Positions 56,589 through 64,000 of a stretch of 64,000 nt of DNA are shown here, piece by piece. The DNA is taken from assembly GCF_010548465.1 (NCBI RefSeq), contig NZ_JAAGMD010000807.1, positions 1 to 64,000 of the forward strand. Reading direction: 5' to 3'. The translations under genes and the position numbers were made by a program. Numbering within the stretch: the stretch's first letter is position 1; each line of letters starts with the position of its first letter. The notes under the pieces were generated by a model. That model had not been told where the DNA came from. It did no database searches and saw only the letters and a list, made by a program, of their open reading frames with translations. The stretch is from Streptomyces sp. SID14436. GTDB taxonomy: Bacteria; Actinomycetota; Actinomycetes; Streptomycetales; Streptomycetaceae.

Positions 56589-57007
56589 TGGCTGCCCGTC
56601 ACCCCTCGATCGCCTCGAAGGCCGCCAAGGCGGCCAAGGCTGCGCGCGTCGCCAAGGCGCGTCGCCACGCCGCCGAGGGCAAGAACACCGTCGTCACCCC
56701 GGCGAGCAAGGCGTACACGGACCCCCGTGACGTGCTGCTCAAGCCGGTCGTGTCGGAGAAGAGCTACGCGCTCATCGACGAGAACAAGTACACGTTCCTC
56801 GTCGACCCGCGGGCCAACAAGACCCAGATCAAGGAGGCCGTGCAGTCGGTCTTCTCGGTCAAGGTCACCGGGGTCAACACGATCAACCGCGTCGGCAAGC
56901 GCAAGCGGACCCGCACGGGCTTCGGCCAGCGCGCCGCCACCAAGCGCGCGATCGTGACCCTCGCCGAGGGCGACCGTATCGACATCTTCGGCGGTCCGAC
57001 CGCGTAA
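56588..57007 (+). CDS. rplW: 50S ribosomal protein L23
   Basis: 139-aa tunnel-exit protein and docking site for trigger factor and SRP. It has an N-terminal Lys/Ala-rich extension of about 35 residues ([17 protein letters not shown]) before the conserved [20 protein letters not shown] overlaps the rplD stop (TGATG). Confidence 0.96.
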   Translation: MAARHPSIASKAAKAAKAARVAKARRHAAEGKNTVVTPASKAYTDPRDVLLKPVVSEKSYALIDENKYTFLVDPRANKTQIKEAVQSVFSVKVTGVNTINRVGKRKRTRTGFGQRAATKRAIVTLAEGDRIDIFGGPTA

Positions 57008-57057
57008 GCGGTCGGGATCGTCCAGATTTCGGAATCACTTCCGAGGACTGAGAGACA

Positions 57058-57894
57058 ATGGGTATCCGCAAGTACAAGCCGACGACTCCGGGCCGTCGTG
57101 GCTCCAGCGTCGCCGACTTCGTCGAGGTCACGCGGTCCACGCCGGAGAAGTCGCTGGTCCGCCCGCTGCACAACAAGGGCGGCCGTAACAATTCCGGTCG
57201 TGTGACCGTGCGCCACCAGGGTGGTGGCCACAAGCGCGCCTACCGCGTGATCGACTTCCGTCGTCACGACAAGGACGGCGTGCCGGCGAAGGTCGCGCAC
57301 ATCGAGTACGACCCCAACCGCACCGCGCGCATCGCGCTGCTGCACTACGCGGACGGCGAGAAGCGCTACATCCTCGCGCCGCGTGACCTGAAGCAGGGCG
57401 ACCGCGTCGAGAACGGTCCCGGGGCCGACATCAAGCCGGGCAACAACCTCGCCCTGCGCAACATCCCGGTCGGTACGACGCTGCACGCCATCGAGCTGCG
57501 TCCCGGCGGCGGCGCCAAGTTCGCCCGCTCCGCCGGCGCCTCGGTGCAGCTGCTCGCGAAGGAGGGCACCATGGCCCACCTGCGCATGCCGTCCGGTGAG
57601 ATCCGCCTGGTCGACGCCCGCTGCCGCGCCACGGTCGGCGAGGTCGGCAACGCCGAGCAGAGCAACATCAACTGGGGCAAGGCCGGCCGTAAGCGGTGGC
57701 TGGGCGTCCGCCCGAGCGTCCGCGGTGTCGTGATGAACCCGGTGGACCACCCGCACGGTGGTGGTGAGGGCCGGACCTCCGGTGGCCGTCACCCCGTGTC
57801 CCCCTGGGGCCAGAAGGAAGGCCGTACTCGTTCGCCCAAGAAGGCGTCGAACAAGTACATCGTCCGCCGCCGCAAGACGAACAAGAAGCGCTAA
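57058..57894 (+). CDS. rplB: 50S ribosomal protein L2
   Basis: 278-aa peptidyl-transferase-centre protein. [17 protein letters not shown] start, [19 protein letters not shown], and the C-terminal [16 protein letters not shown] motif, whose His is important for the PTC. ATG after CTGAGAGACA. Confidence 0.98.
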   Translation: MGIRKYKPTTPGRRGSSVADFVEVTRSTPEKSLVRPLHNKGGRNNSGRVTVRHQGGGHKRAYRVIDFRRHDKDGVPAKVAHIEYDPNRTARIALLHYADGEKRYILAPRDLKQGDRVENGPGADIKPGNNLALRNIPVGTTLHAIELRPGGGAKFARSAGASVQLLAKEGTMAHLRMPSGEIRLVDARCRATVGEVGNAEQSNINWGKAGRKRWLGVRPSVRGVVMNPVDHPHGGGEGRTSGGRHPVSPWGQKEGRTRSPKKASNKYIVRRRKTNKKR

Positions 57895-57906
57895 GGACGG
57901 GTTGAG

Positions 57907-58188
57907 ATGCCTCGTAGCTTGAAGAAGGGACCCTTCGTCGACGACCACCTCGTCAAGAAGGTGGACGCACAGAACGAAGCCGGTACCAAGAACGTCATCA
58001 AGACCTGGTCCCGTCGCTCGATGATCGTCCCGGCGATGCTCGGACACACGATCGCGGTGCACAACGGCAAGACCCACATCCCGGTGTTTGTCACCGAGTC
58101 GATGGTCGGCCACAAGCTCGGCGAGTTCTCGCCGACCCGCACCTTCCGGGGCCACGTCAAGGACGACCGGAAGTCGAAGCGCCGCTAG
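57907..58188 (+). CDS. rpsS: 30S ribosomal protein S19
   Basis: 93-aa head protein that contacts S13 and the A-site tRNA region. [39 protein letters not shown] (split by context) and GEFSPTRTF are typical. ATG with AAGGACGGGTTGAG upstream. Confidence 0.97.
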   Translation: MPRSLKKGPFVDDHLVKKVDAQNEAGTKNVIKTWSRRSMIVPAMLGHTIAVHNGKTHIPVFVTESMVGHKLGEFSPTRTFRGHVKDDRKSKRR

Positions 58189-58232
58189 TCGGCGGGGTGC
58201 AATCGACCATGACAGACATTGAAGGGACAACC

Positions 58233-58580
58233 ATGGAAGCCAGGGCCCAGGCGCGGTACATCCGCGTCACGCCCATGAAGGCCCGCCGCGTGGTGGACCT
58301 CATCCGTGGCATGAATGCCACGGAGGCTCAGGCGGTCCTGCGTTTCGCCCCGCAGGCCGCGAGCGAGCCGGTGGGCAAGGTGCTGGACAGCGCCATTGCC
58401 AACGCCGCGCACAACTACGACCACACCGATGTCGACAGCCTCTTCATCTCCGAGGCCTACGTCGACGAGGGCCCGACCCTGAAGCGGTTCCGTCCGCGCG
58501 CCCAGGGCCGCGCCTACCGGATCCGCAAGCGGACCAGCCACATCACCGTGGTCGTCAGCAGCAAGGAAGGAACCCGGTAA
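58233..58580 (+). CDS. rplV: 50S ribosomal protein L22
   Basis: 115-aa exit-tunnel constriction protein. [19 protein letters not shown] start; the tunnel hairpin [18 protein letters not shown] is wild type at the macrolide-relevant tip. The ATG 58233 with GAAGGGACAACC upstream is preferred over the GTG-side open frame from 58197. Stop overlaps the rpsC ATG. Confidence 0.95.
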   Translation: MEARAQARYIRVTPMKARRVVDLIRGMNATEAQAVLRFAPQAASEPVGKVLDSAIANAAHNYDHTDVDSLFISEAYVDEGPTLKRFRPRAQGRAYRIRKRTSHITVVVSSKEGTR

Positions 58581-59404
58581 TGGGCCAGAAGGTAAACCCG
58601 CACGGGTTCCGGCTCGGTGTCACGACCGACTTCAAGTCGCGTTGGTACGCCGACAAGCTGTACAAGGACTACGTCAAGGAAGACGTCGCCATCCGCCGGA
58701 TGATGACGTCCGGCATGGAGCGCGCCGGCATCTCCAAGGTCGAGATCGAGCGCACCCGTGACCGCGTCCGTGTGGACATCCACACGGCCCGTCCGGGCAT
58801 CGTCATCGGCCGCCGCGGCGCCGAGGCCGACCGCATCCGCGGTGACCTCGAGAAGCTCACCGGCAAGCAGGTCCAGCTGAACATCCTCGAGGTCAAGAAC
58901 CCCGAGACGGACGCTCAGCTCGTGGCCCAGGCCGTCGCCGAGCAGCTCTCCTCCCGTGTCTCCTTCCGCCGCGCCATGCGCAAGAGCATGCAGTCGGCGA
59001 TGAAGGCGGGCGCCAAGGGCATCAAGATCCAGTGCGGCGGCCGCCTCGGCGGCGCCGAGATGTCCCGCTCGGAGTTCTACCGCGAGGGCCGCGTGCCCCT
59101 GCACACGCTCCGCGCGAACGTGGACTACGGCTTCTTCGAGGCCAAGACGACCTTCGGCCGTATCGGCGTGAAGGTCTGGATCTACAAGGGCGACGTCAAG
59201 AACATCGCCGAGGTCCGCGCCGAGAACGCCGCAGCCCGCGCGGGCAACCGCCCGGCGCGCGGCGGTGCCGACCGCCCGGCCCGTGGTGGCCGCGGTGGCG
59301 AGCGGCGCGGTCGCAAGCCGCAGCAGCAGGCTCCGGCCGCCGAGGCCCCCAAGGCCGAGGCTCCCGCCGCTGCTCCGGCTGAGAGCACCGGAACGGAGGC
59401 CTGA
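58580..59404 (+). CDS. rpsC: 30S ribosomal protein S3
   Basis: 274-aa mRNA-entry protein with helicase role. KH domain [20 protein letters not shown] with GRRG; C-terminal tail of ~60 residues rich in Arg/Gly then Ala/Pro ([20 protein letters not shown]), longer than in E. coli (233 aa). ATG overlaps rplV (TAATG). Confidence 0.97.
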   Translation: MGQKVNPHGFRLGVTTDFKSRWYADKLYKDYVKEDVAIRRMMTSGMERAGISKVEIERTRDRVRVDIHTARPGIVIGRRGAEADRIRGDLEKLTGKQVQLNILEVKNPETDAQLVAQAVAEQLSSRVSFRRAMRKSMQSAMKAGAKGIKIQCGGRLGGAEMSRSEFYREGRVPLHTLRANVDYGFFEAKTTFGRIGVKVWIYKGDVKNIAEVRAENAAARAGNRPARGGADRPARGGRGGERRGRKPQQQAPAAEAPKAEAPAAAPAESTGTEA

Positions 59405-59409
59405 CCGAC

Positions 59410-59829
59410 ATGCTGATCCCCCGTAGGGTCAAGCACCGCAAGCAGCACCACCCCAAGCGCACCGGTATGTCGAAGGGTGGCACGCAGGTTGCGTTCGGCG
59501 AGTACGGCATCCAGGCGCTGACCCCGGCGTACGTGACGAACCGCCAGATCGAGGCGGCTCGTATCGCCATGACCCGTCACATCAAGCGTGGCGGCAAGGT
59601 CTGGATCAACATCTACCCGGACCGCCCCCTCACCAAGAAGCCGGCCGAGACCCGCATGGGTTCCGGTAAGGGTTCTCCGGAGTGGTGGGTGGCCAACGTC
59701 AAGCCCGGACGCGTGATGTTCGAGCTGTCGTACCCCAACGAGAAGATCGCGCGCGAGGCCCTGACCCGTGCGGCCCACAAGCTGCCGATGAAGTGCAAGA
59801 TCGTCAAGCGCGAGGCAGGTGAAGCGTGA
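59410..59829 (+). CDS. rplP: 50S ribosomal protein L16
   Basis: 139-aa protein near the A site and tRNA elbow. [19 protein letters not shown] start; [20 protein letters not shown] and [16 protein letters not shown] are conserved. ATG five bases after the rpsC stop; stop overlaps rpmC (TGATG). Confidence 0.97.
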   Translation: MLIPRRVKHRKQHHPKRTGMSKGGTQVAFGEYGIQALTPAYVTNRQIEAARIAMTRHIKRGGKVWINIYPDRPLTKKPAETRMGSGKGSPEWWVANVKPGRVMFELSYPNEKIAREALTRAAHKLPMKCKIVKREAGEA

Positions 59830-60053
59830 TGTCGGCCGGTACCAAGGCGTCAGAGCTGCGCGAGCTGGGCAACGAGGAGCTTCTCGCGAAGCTCCGCGAG
59901 GCCAAGGAAGAGCTGTTCAACCTCCGCTTCCAGGCGGCGACCGGACAGCTCGAGAACCACGGCCGTCTGAAGGCGGTCCGCAAGGACATCGCGCGGATCT
60001 ACACCCTGATGCGCGAGCGTGAGCTGGGCATCGAAACGGTGGAGAACGCCTGA
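59829..60053 (+). CDS. rpmC: 50S ribosomal protein L29
   Basis: 74-aa exit-side protein, two helices. [35 protein letters not shown] and [15 protein letters not shown]. The ATG at 59829 overlaps the rplP stop; a GTG three bases earlier is ignored. Stop overlaps rpsQ. Confidence 0.96.
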   Translation: MSAGTKASELRELGNEELLAKLREAKEELFNLRFQAATGQLENHGRLKAVRKDIARIYTLMRERELGIETVENA

Positions 60054-60340
60054 TGAGCGAGAACAACGTGACTGAGACGAACACTGAGGCTCGGGGCTTC
60101 CGCAAGACCCGCGAGGGCATCGTCGTCAGCGACAAGATGGACAAGACCGTCGTCGTCGCCGTCGAGGACCGCAAGAAGCACGCGCTGTACGGCAAGGTCA
60201 TCCGCAGCACGAGCAAGCTCAAGGCCCACGACGAGCAGAACGCCGCCGGCGTCGGTGACCGCGTCCTCCTGATGGAGACCCGGCCGCTGTCCGCCACGAA
60301 GCACTGGCGCATCGTCGAGATCCTCGAGAAGGCCAAGTAA
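60053..60340 (+). CDS. rpsQ: 30S ribosomal protein S17
   Basis: 95-aa OB-fold protein that binds 16S helix 11. A short extension ([15 protein letters not shown]) precedes [23 protein letters not shown] overlaps the rpmC stop. Confidence 0.97.
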   Translation: MSENNVTETNTEARGFRKTREGIVVSDKMDKTVVVAVEDRKKHALYGKVIRSTSKLKAHDEQNAAGVGDRVLLMETRPLSATKHWRIVEILEKAK

Positions 60341-60475
60341 GCAATTCCCGCAAGGGAGTTGCACAAGTACGTTCCCGCGGGGCACCCCTCGCAGGACAAG
60401 TTCCGCCAGGCTCCGGGGGCCGTCCGCTCAAGGTGAGCGGCCCCCGGGGAACCGGCAGACATTCAGGAGATAGAC
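60341..60475 (+). promoter_or_regulatory. rpsQ-rplN intergenic hairpins (S10/spc boundary)
   Basis: 135-bp gap at the classical S10/spc boundary. One hairpin is GCAATTCCC-GCAA-GGGAGTTGC (60342-60363). A second, GC-rich, pairs CCGCTC (60425-60430) with GAGCGG (60435-60440) and outer G/C runs. May attenuate or process the transcript; no clear promoter is seen. Confidence 0.45.
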
Positions 60476-60844
60476 GTGATCCAGCAGGAGTCGCGACTGC
60501 GTGTCGCCGACAACACGGGCGCGAAGGAGATCCTTTGCATCCGTGTGCTCGGTGGCTCCGGTCGCCGCTACGCGGGCATCGGTGACGTCATCGTCGCCAC
60601 CGTCAAGGACGCGATCCCCGGTGGCAACGTGAAGAAGGGTGACGTCGTCAAGGCGGTCATCGTTCGCACCGTCAAGGAGCGCCGCCGTCCGGACGGCTCG
60701 TACATCCGCTTCGACGAGAACGCCGCCGTCATTCTGAAGAACGACGGCGACCCTCGTGGCACCCGTATCTTCGGCCCGGTCGGCCGTGAGCTGCGCGAGA
60801 AGAAGTTCATGAAGATCATCTCCCTCGCGCCGGAGGTGCTGTGA
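60476..60844 (+). CDS. rplN: 50S ribosomal protein L14
   Basis: 122-aa interface protein contacting 16S helix 14 (bridge B8). [20 protein letters not shown] start and IIRT-type core ([20 protein letters not shown]) are typical. GTG at 60476 with CAGGAGATAGAC upstream. Start of the spc part. Confidence 0.97.
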   Translation: MIQQESRLRVADNTGAKEILCIRVLGGSGRRYAGIGDVIVATVKDAIPGGNVKKGDVVKAVIVRTVKERRRPDGSYIRFDENAAVILKNDGDPRGTRIFGPVGRELREKKFMKIISLAPEVL

Positions 60845-60846
60845 GC

Positions 60847-61170
60847 ATGAAGATCAAGAAGGGCGACCTGGTCCAGGTCATCACCGGCAAGGACAAGGGC
60901 AAGCAGGGCAAGGTCATTGCCGCTTACCCGCGCGAGGAGCGCGTCCTGGTCGAGGGTGTCAACCGGGTCAAGAAGCACACCAAGGCCGGCCCGACCGCAG
61001 GCGGTTCGCAGGCCGGCGGCATCGTGACCACCGAGGCGCCGGTCCACGTCTCCAACGTCCAGCTGGTCGTGGAGAAGGACGGCAAGAAGGTCGTCACGCG
61101 CGTCGGATACCGCTTCGACGACGAGGGCAACAAGATCCGCGTTGCCAAGCGGACGGGTGAGGACATCTGA
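60847..61170 (+). CDS. rplX: 50S ribosomal protein L24
   Basis: 107-aa assembly initiator with an N-terminal KOW motif ([20 protein letters not shown]). ATG 60847 lies 10 bases from GGAGG and is preferred to GTG 60841, which is only four bases from it. Stop overlaps the rplE ATG. Confidence 0.96.
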   Translation: MKIKKGDLVQVITGKDKGKQGKVIAAYPREERVLVEGVNRVKKHTKAGPTAGGSQAGGIVTTEAPVHVSNVQLVVEKDGKKVVTRVGYRFDDEGNKIRVAKRTGEDI

Positions 61171-61727
61171 TGGCTACCACCACCACTCCGCGTCTGAAGA
61201 CGAAGTACCGCGAGGAGATCGCGGGCAAGCTGCGTGAGGAGTTCTCCTACGAGAACGTCATGCAGGTTCCCGGCCTCGTCAAGATCGTGGTCAACATGGG
61301 TGTGGGCGACGCCGCCCGCGACTCCAAGCTGATCGAGGGCGCCATCCGCGACCTCACCACGATCACCGGTCAGAAGCCGGCCGTCACCAAGGCCCGCAAG
61401 TCCATCGCGCAGTTCAAGCTGCGCGAGGGCCAGCCGATCGGTGCCCACGTCACGCTCCGTGGCGACCGCATGTGGGAGTTCCTGGACCGCACCCTGTCGC
61501 TCGCGCTGCCGCGCATCCGCGACTTCCGCGGCCTGTCCCCCAAGCAGTTCGACGGCCGTGGCAACTACACCTTCGGTCTCACGGAGCAGGTCATGTTCCA
61601 CGAGATCGACCAGGACAAGATCGACCGCGTCCGGGGTATGGACATCACCGTGGTGACCACGGCGACCAACGACGCTGAGGGCCGCGCGCTCCTTCGTCAC
61701 CTCGGCTTCCCCTTCAAGGAGGCGTGA
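61170..61727 (+). CDS. rplE: 50S ribosomal protein L5
   Basis: 185-aa 5S rRNA-binding protein. [18 protein letters not shown] start, [43 protein letters not shown] overlaps the rplX stop. Confidence 0.97.
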   Translation: MATTTTPRLKTKYREEIAGKLREEFSYENVMQVPGLVKIVVNMGVGDAARDSKLIEGAIRDLTTITGQKPAVTKARKSIAQFKLREGQPIGAHVTLRGDRMWEFLDRTLSLALPRIRDFRGLSPKQFDGRGNYTFGLTEQVMFHEIDQDKIDRVRGMDITVVTTATNDAEGRALLRHLGFPFKEA

Positions 61728-61732
61728 GCGAG

Positions 61733-61918
61733 ATGGCGAAGAAGGCTCTGATCGCTAAGGCTGCTCGCAAGCCCAAGTTCGGCGTGCGTGGCTACACCCG
61801 CTGCCAGCGCTGTGGCCGCCCGCACTCCGTGTACCGCAAGTTCGGCCTGTGCCGCGTGTGCCTTCGTGAGATGGCTCACCGTGGCGAGCTGCCGGGCGTG
61901 ACCAAGAGCTCCTGGTAG
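61733..61918 (+). CDS. rpsN: 30S ribosomal protein S14, type Z (zinc-binding)
   Basis: 61-aa short form with both Cys pairs (CQRC near residue 24 and CRVC near residue 40), the zinc-dependent type. [20 protein letters not shown] start; the ATG 61733 fits the family length and lies after GGAGGCGTGAGCG. A zinc-free longer paralogue usually exists elsewhere in Streptomyces. A 240-bp gap follows. Confidence 0.96.
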   Translation: MAKKALIAKAARKPKFGVRGYTRCQRCGRPHSVYRKFGLCRVCLREMAHRGELPGVTKSSW

Positions 61919-62158
61919 TCCGGTCTTTCCGGATCCCCAGGACTCTCGGTAAGCAACTGGGACGGCAGGGGGCCCACTCCGCATGCCTTAGGCTTGTGGG
62001 GTTGGGCGCCTGCCGGCCCCGTACGCCACGCGGGCACACCGCCCGCCACTGATTGCTTACTACGCCGTAGGTCCACCGCGCCGCACCCGTCCCGTCTCGG
62101 ATCGGGGAGAGGGATGGCGCACCAGGAAACCCCGGCGAGAGAGGCCGAAGGCCAATTC
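61919..62158. other. 240-bp gap between rpsN and rpsH
   Basis: Unusually long gap within the spc cluster. Contains small GC-rich inverted repeats (for example GCGGGC near 62031 with GCCCGC near 62041) and a TTGCTTACTACG stretch at 62053-62064. A possible internal promoter or leader for rpsH-rplF-rplR-rpsE; nothing decisive. Confidence 0.4.
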
Positions 62159-62557
62159 ATGACCATGACTGATCCGATCGCAGACATGCTGACGCGTCTG
62201 CGGAACGCGAACTCGGCGTACCACGACTCCGTGGCGATGCCGCACTCGAAGATCAAGTCTCACATCGCGGAGATCCTCCAGCAGGAGGGCTTCATCACGG
62301 GCTGGAAGGTCGAGGACGCCGAGGTCGGCAAGAACCTCGTCCTGGAGCTGAAGTTCGGCCCCAACCGTGAGCGCTCCATCGCGGGCATCAAGCGGATCTC
62401 CAAGCCCGGACTCCGGGTGTACGCGAAGTCCACCAACCTGCCGAAGGTGCTGGGCGGCCTCGGCGTGGCGATCATCTCCACGTCGCACGGGCTCCTCACC
62501 GACAAGCAGGCCGGCAAGAAGGGCGTGGGTGGGGAAGTCCTCGCCTACGTCTGGTAG
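62159..62557 (+). CDS. rpsH: 30S ribosomal protein S8
   Basis: 132-aa central-domain 16S binder; in E. coli it represses the spc operon. [20 protein letters not shown] start and [20 protein letters not shown] end are typical. ATG 62159 after GCCGAAGGCC; upstream frame is leader. Confidence 0.96.
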   Translation: MTMTDPIADMLTRLRNANSAYHDSVAMPHSKIKSHIAEILQQEGFITGWKVEDAEVGKNLVLELKFGPNRERSIAGIKRISKPGLRVYAKSTNLPKVLGGLGVAIISTSHGLLTDKQAGKKGVGGEVLAYVW

Positions 62558-62581
62558 CAGAAGGGAACGGAGGAAACAGCT

Positions 62582-63121
62582 ATGTCGCGCATCGGCAAGC
62601 TCCCCATCGCGGTTCCCGCCGGCGTGGACGTCACCATCGACGGCCGTACGGTCGCGGTCAAGGGCCCGAAGGGCACGCTGACCCACACCGTCGTGGCGCC
62701 GATCGAGATCGCCAAGGGTGAGGACGGCGTGCTGAACGTCACCCGCCCCAACGACGAGCGTCAGAACAAGGCCCTGCACGGCCTGTCGCGCACGCTGGTG
62801 GCGAACATGATCACCGGCGTGACCCAGGGTTACGTGAAGAAGCTCGAGATCAGCGGTGTCGGTTACCGCGTGCTCGCCAAGGGTTCGAACCTGGAGTTCT
62901 CCCTCGGCTACAGCCACCCGATCCTGGTCGAGGCCCCCGAGGGCATCACCTTCAAGGTGGAGTCCCCGACCCGTTTCTCGGTCGAGGGCATCGACAAGCA
63001 GAAGGTCGGCGAGGTTGCGGCCAACATCCGCAAGCTGCGCAAGCCCGACCCGTACAAGGCCAAGGGCGTCAAGTACGAGGGCGAAGTCATCCGCCGCAAG
63101 GTCGGAAAGGCGGGTAAGTAA
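62582..63121 (+). CDS. rplF: 50S ribosomal protein L6
   Basis: 179-aa two-domain protein next to the factor-binding site. [20 protein letters not shown] start; C-terminal [20 protein letters not shown] is the family signature. ATG with CGGAGGAAACAGCT upstream. Confidence 0.97.
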   Translation: MSRIGKLPIAVPAGVDVTIDGRTVAVKGPKGTLTHTVVAPIEIAKGEDGVLNVTRPNDERQNKALHGLSRTLVANMITGVTQGYVKKLEISGVGYRVLAKGSNLEFSLGYSHPILVEAPEGITFKVESPTRFSVEGIDKQKVGEVAANIRKLRKPDPYKAKGVKYEGEVIRRKVGKAGK

Positions 63122-63124
63122 GCC

Positions 63125-63508
63125 ATGGCATACGGGCAGAAGATCCTCAAGGGCGACGCCTACAAGCGCGCCGCGATCAAGCGCCGTCACATCCGGATCC
63201 GCAAGAAGGTCGCGGGTACGGCGGAGCGTCCCCGTCTCGTCGTGACCCGCTCGAACCGCCACATCGTGGCGCAGGTGATCGACGACCTGAAGGGCCACAC
63301 CGTGGCGTCGGCGTCCACTCTGGACAGCTCGATCCGCAGTGGCGAGGGCGACAAGTCCGCGCAGGCCAAGCAGGTCGGTGCCCTGGTCGCCGAGCGCGCC
63401 AAGGCAGCCGGTGTCGAGGCCGTCGTGTTCGACCGTGGTGGCAACCAGTACGCCGGGCGCATCGCCGCCCTGGCGGACGCCGCCCGCGAAGCCGGGCTCA
63501 AGTTCTGA
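63125..63508 (+). CDS. rplR: 50S ribosomal protein L18
   Basis: 127-aa 5S rRNA-binding protein. [20 protein letters not shown] and the C-terminal [19 protein letters not shown] are conserved. ATG three bases after the rplF stop, with AAGGCGGGTAAG as ribosome site inside rplF. Confidence 0.97.
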   Translation: MAYGQKILKGDAYKRAAIKRRHIRIRKKVAGTAERPRLVVTRSNRHIVAQVIDDLKGHTVASASTLDSSIRSGEGDKSAQAKQVGALVAERAKAAGVEAVVFDRGGNQYAGRIAALADAAREAGLKF

Positions 63509-63549
63509 GCCGGTTCCGGAGCTAGCGGAAACAGAGAGAGGTAATTCCA

Positions 63550-64000
63550 ATGGCTGGACCCCAGCGCCGCGGTGGCGGCGCCGGTGGCGGCGAGCGGCGG
63601 GACCGGAAGGGCCGTGACGGCGGCGCTGCTGCCGCCGAGAAGACCGCGTACGTTGAGCGCGTCGTCGCGATCAACCGCGTCGCCAAGGTTGTGAAGGGTG
63701 GTCGTCGCTTCAGCTTCACCGCGCTGGTCGTGGTGGGCGACGGTGACGGCACCGTGGGTGTCGGATACGGCAAGGCCAAGGAGGTGCCGGCCGCCATCGC
63801 CAAGGGCGTTGAGGAGGCCAAGAAGCACTTCTTCAAGGTCCCCCGCATCCAGGGCACCATCCCGCACCCCATTCAGGGTGAGAAGGCTGCCGGAGTCGTG
63901 CTGCTCAAGCCCGCCTCCCCGGGTACCGGTGTGATCGCCGGTGGTCCGGTGCGTGCCGTGCTCGAGTGCGCCGGCATCCACGACGTGCTGTCGAAGTCGC
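63550..64000 (+). CDS. rpsE: 30S ribosomal protein S5, 3' end outside window
   Basis: First 150 codons of S5 (mRNA entry and fidelity; spectinomycin loop). A Gly/Arg-rich extension ([17 protein letters not shown]) of about 30 residues precedes the conserved [39 protein letters not shown] and the [20 protein letters not shown] segment follow. ATG after AACAGAGAGAGGTAATTCCA. The frame is open to the window end. Confidence 0.96.
   Translation, partial: MAGPQRRGGGAGGGERRDRKGRDGGAAAAEKTAYVERVVAINRVAKVVKGGRRFSFTALVVVGDGDGTVGVGYGKAKEVPAAIAKGVEEAKKHFFKVPRIQGTIPHPIQGEKAAGVVLLKPASPGTGVIAGGPVRAVLECAGIHDVLSKS

Overview
This is a high-GC actinobacterial chromosome segment, almost certainly from a Streptomyces. 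Third codon positions are overwhelmingly G or C, and GTG and TTG starts are common (rpoB starts with TTG). Overlapping stop/start junctions of the GTGA and TGATG type are frequent. The gene order nuo - tRNA-Thr - tRNA-Met - rpmG - MaoC pair - murB - tRNA-Trp - secE - nusG - rplKA - rplJL - rpoBC - rpsLG - fusA - tuf - gdhA - S10/spc operon is the one known from Streptomyces. Calls are read from the sequence and from general family knowledge; no database search was run.

Layout. (1) 1-5658: the 3' end of the complex I operon (nuoJ tail, nuoK, L, M, N). (2) 5889-9593: small membrane and housekeeping genes (HtpX protease, YccF, an APC transporter, a GlsB/YeaQ protein, YajQ), with a palindromic MITE-like element at 7143-7227. 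(3) 9826-14385: tRNA-Tyr, a coupled secreted-protein/small-membrane-protein pair, a zinc-ribbon peptide, an NAD(P)-binding protein, an amidohydrolase-like protein lacking expected active-site residues, and seven exact-length 23-bp tandem repeats. (4) 14386-22274: tRNA-Thr, tRNA-Met, rpmG, a HadA/HadB-like hot-dog pair, a TetR/MFS module with two matching operators, murB, adenosine deaminase and aspartate aminotransferase. (5) 22546-42355: tRNA-Trp and the transcription/translation core (secE-nusG-rplK-rplA, two lipoproteins, rplJ-rplL with a leader, rpoB-rpoC, a DUF1707/DUF4190 protein, rpsL-rpsG-fusA-tuf).

(6) 42533-52744 is an accessory island between tuf and gdhA. It holds an Rpn-like nuclease-family gene with a partial tandem duplicate, a secreted chitin-binding S1 protease, a LysR regulator, and a five-gene minus-strand cassette built around a T7SS-type polymorphic toxin with a C-terminal ADP-ribosyltransferase domain. 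An ADP-ribosylglycohydrolase and a YrhB-type protein follow the toxin gene and are the likely immunity genes. A TetR regulator closes the island. (7) 53072-64000: gdhA and the S10/spc ribosomal operon from rpsJ to rpsE, which runs off the window.

The most interesting non-textbook signals are four. The first is the ADP-ribosylation toxin/antidote cassette, including an antidote fused to an unassigned N-terminal domain. The second is a nearly identical 25-nt hairpin motif in both the rpsL and the rpsJ leaders. The third is the paired GTTAGT-N8-ACTAAY operators of the TetR/MFS module. The fourth is the 7 x 23 bp tandem repeat in front of tRNA-Thr.
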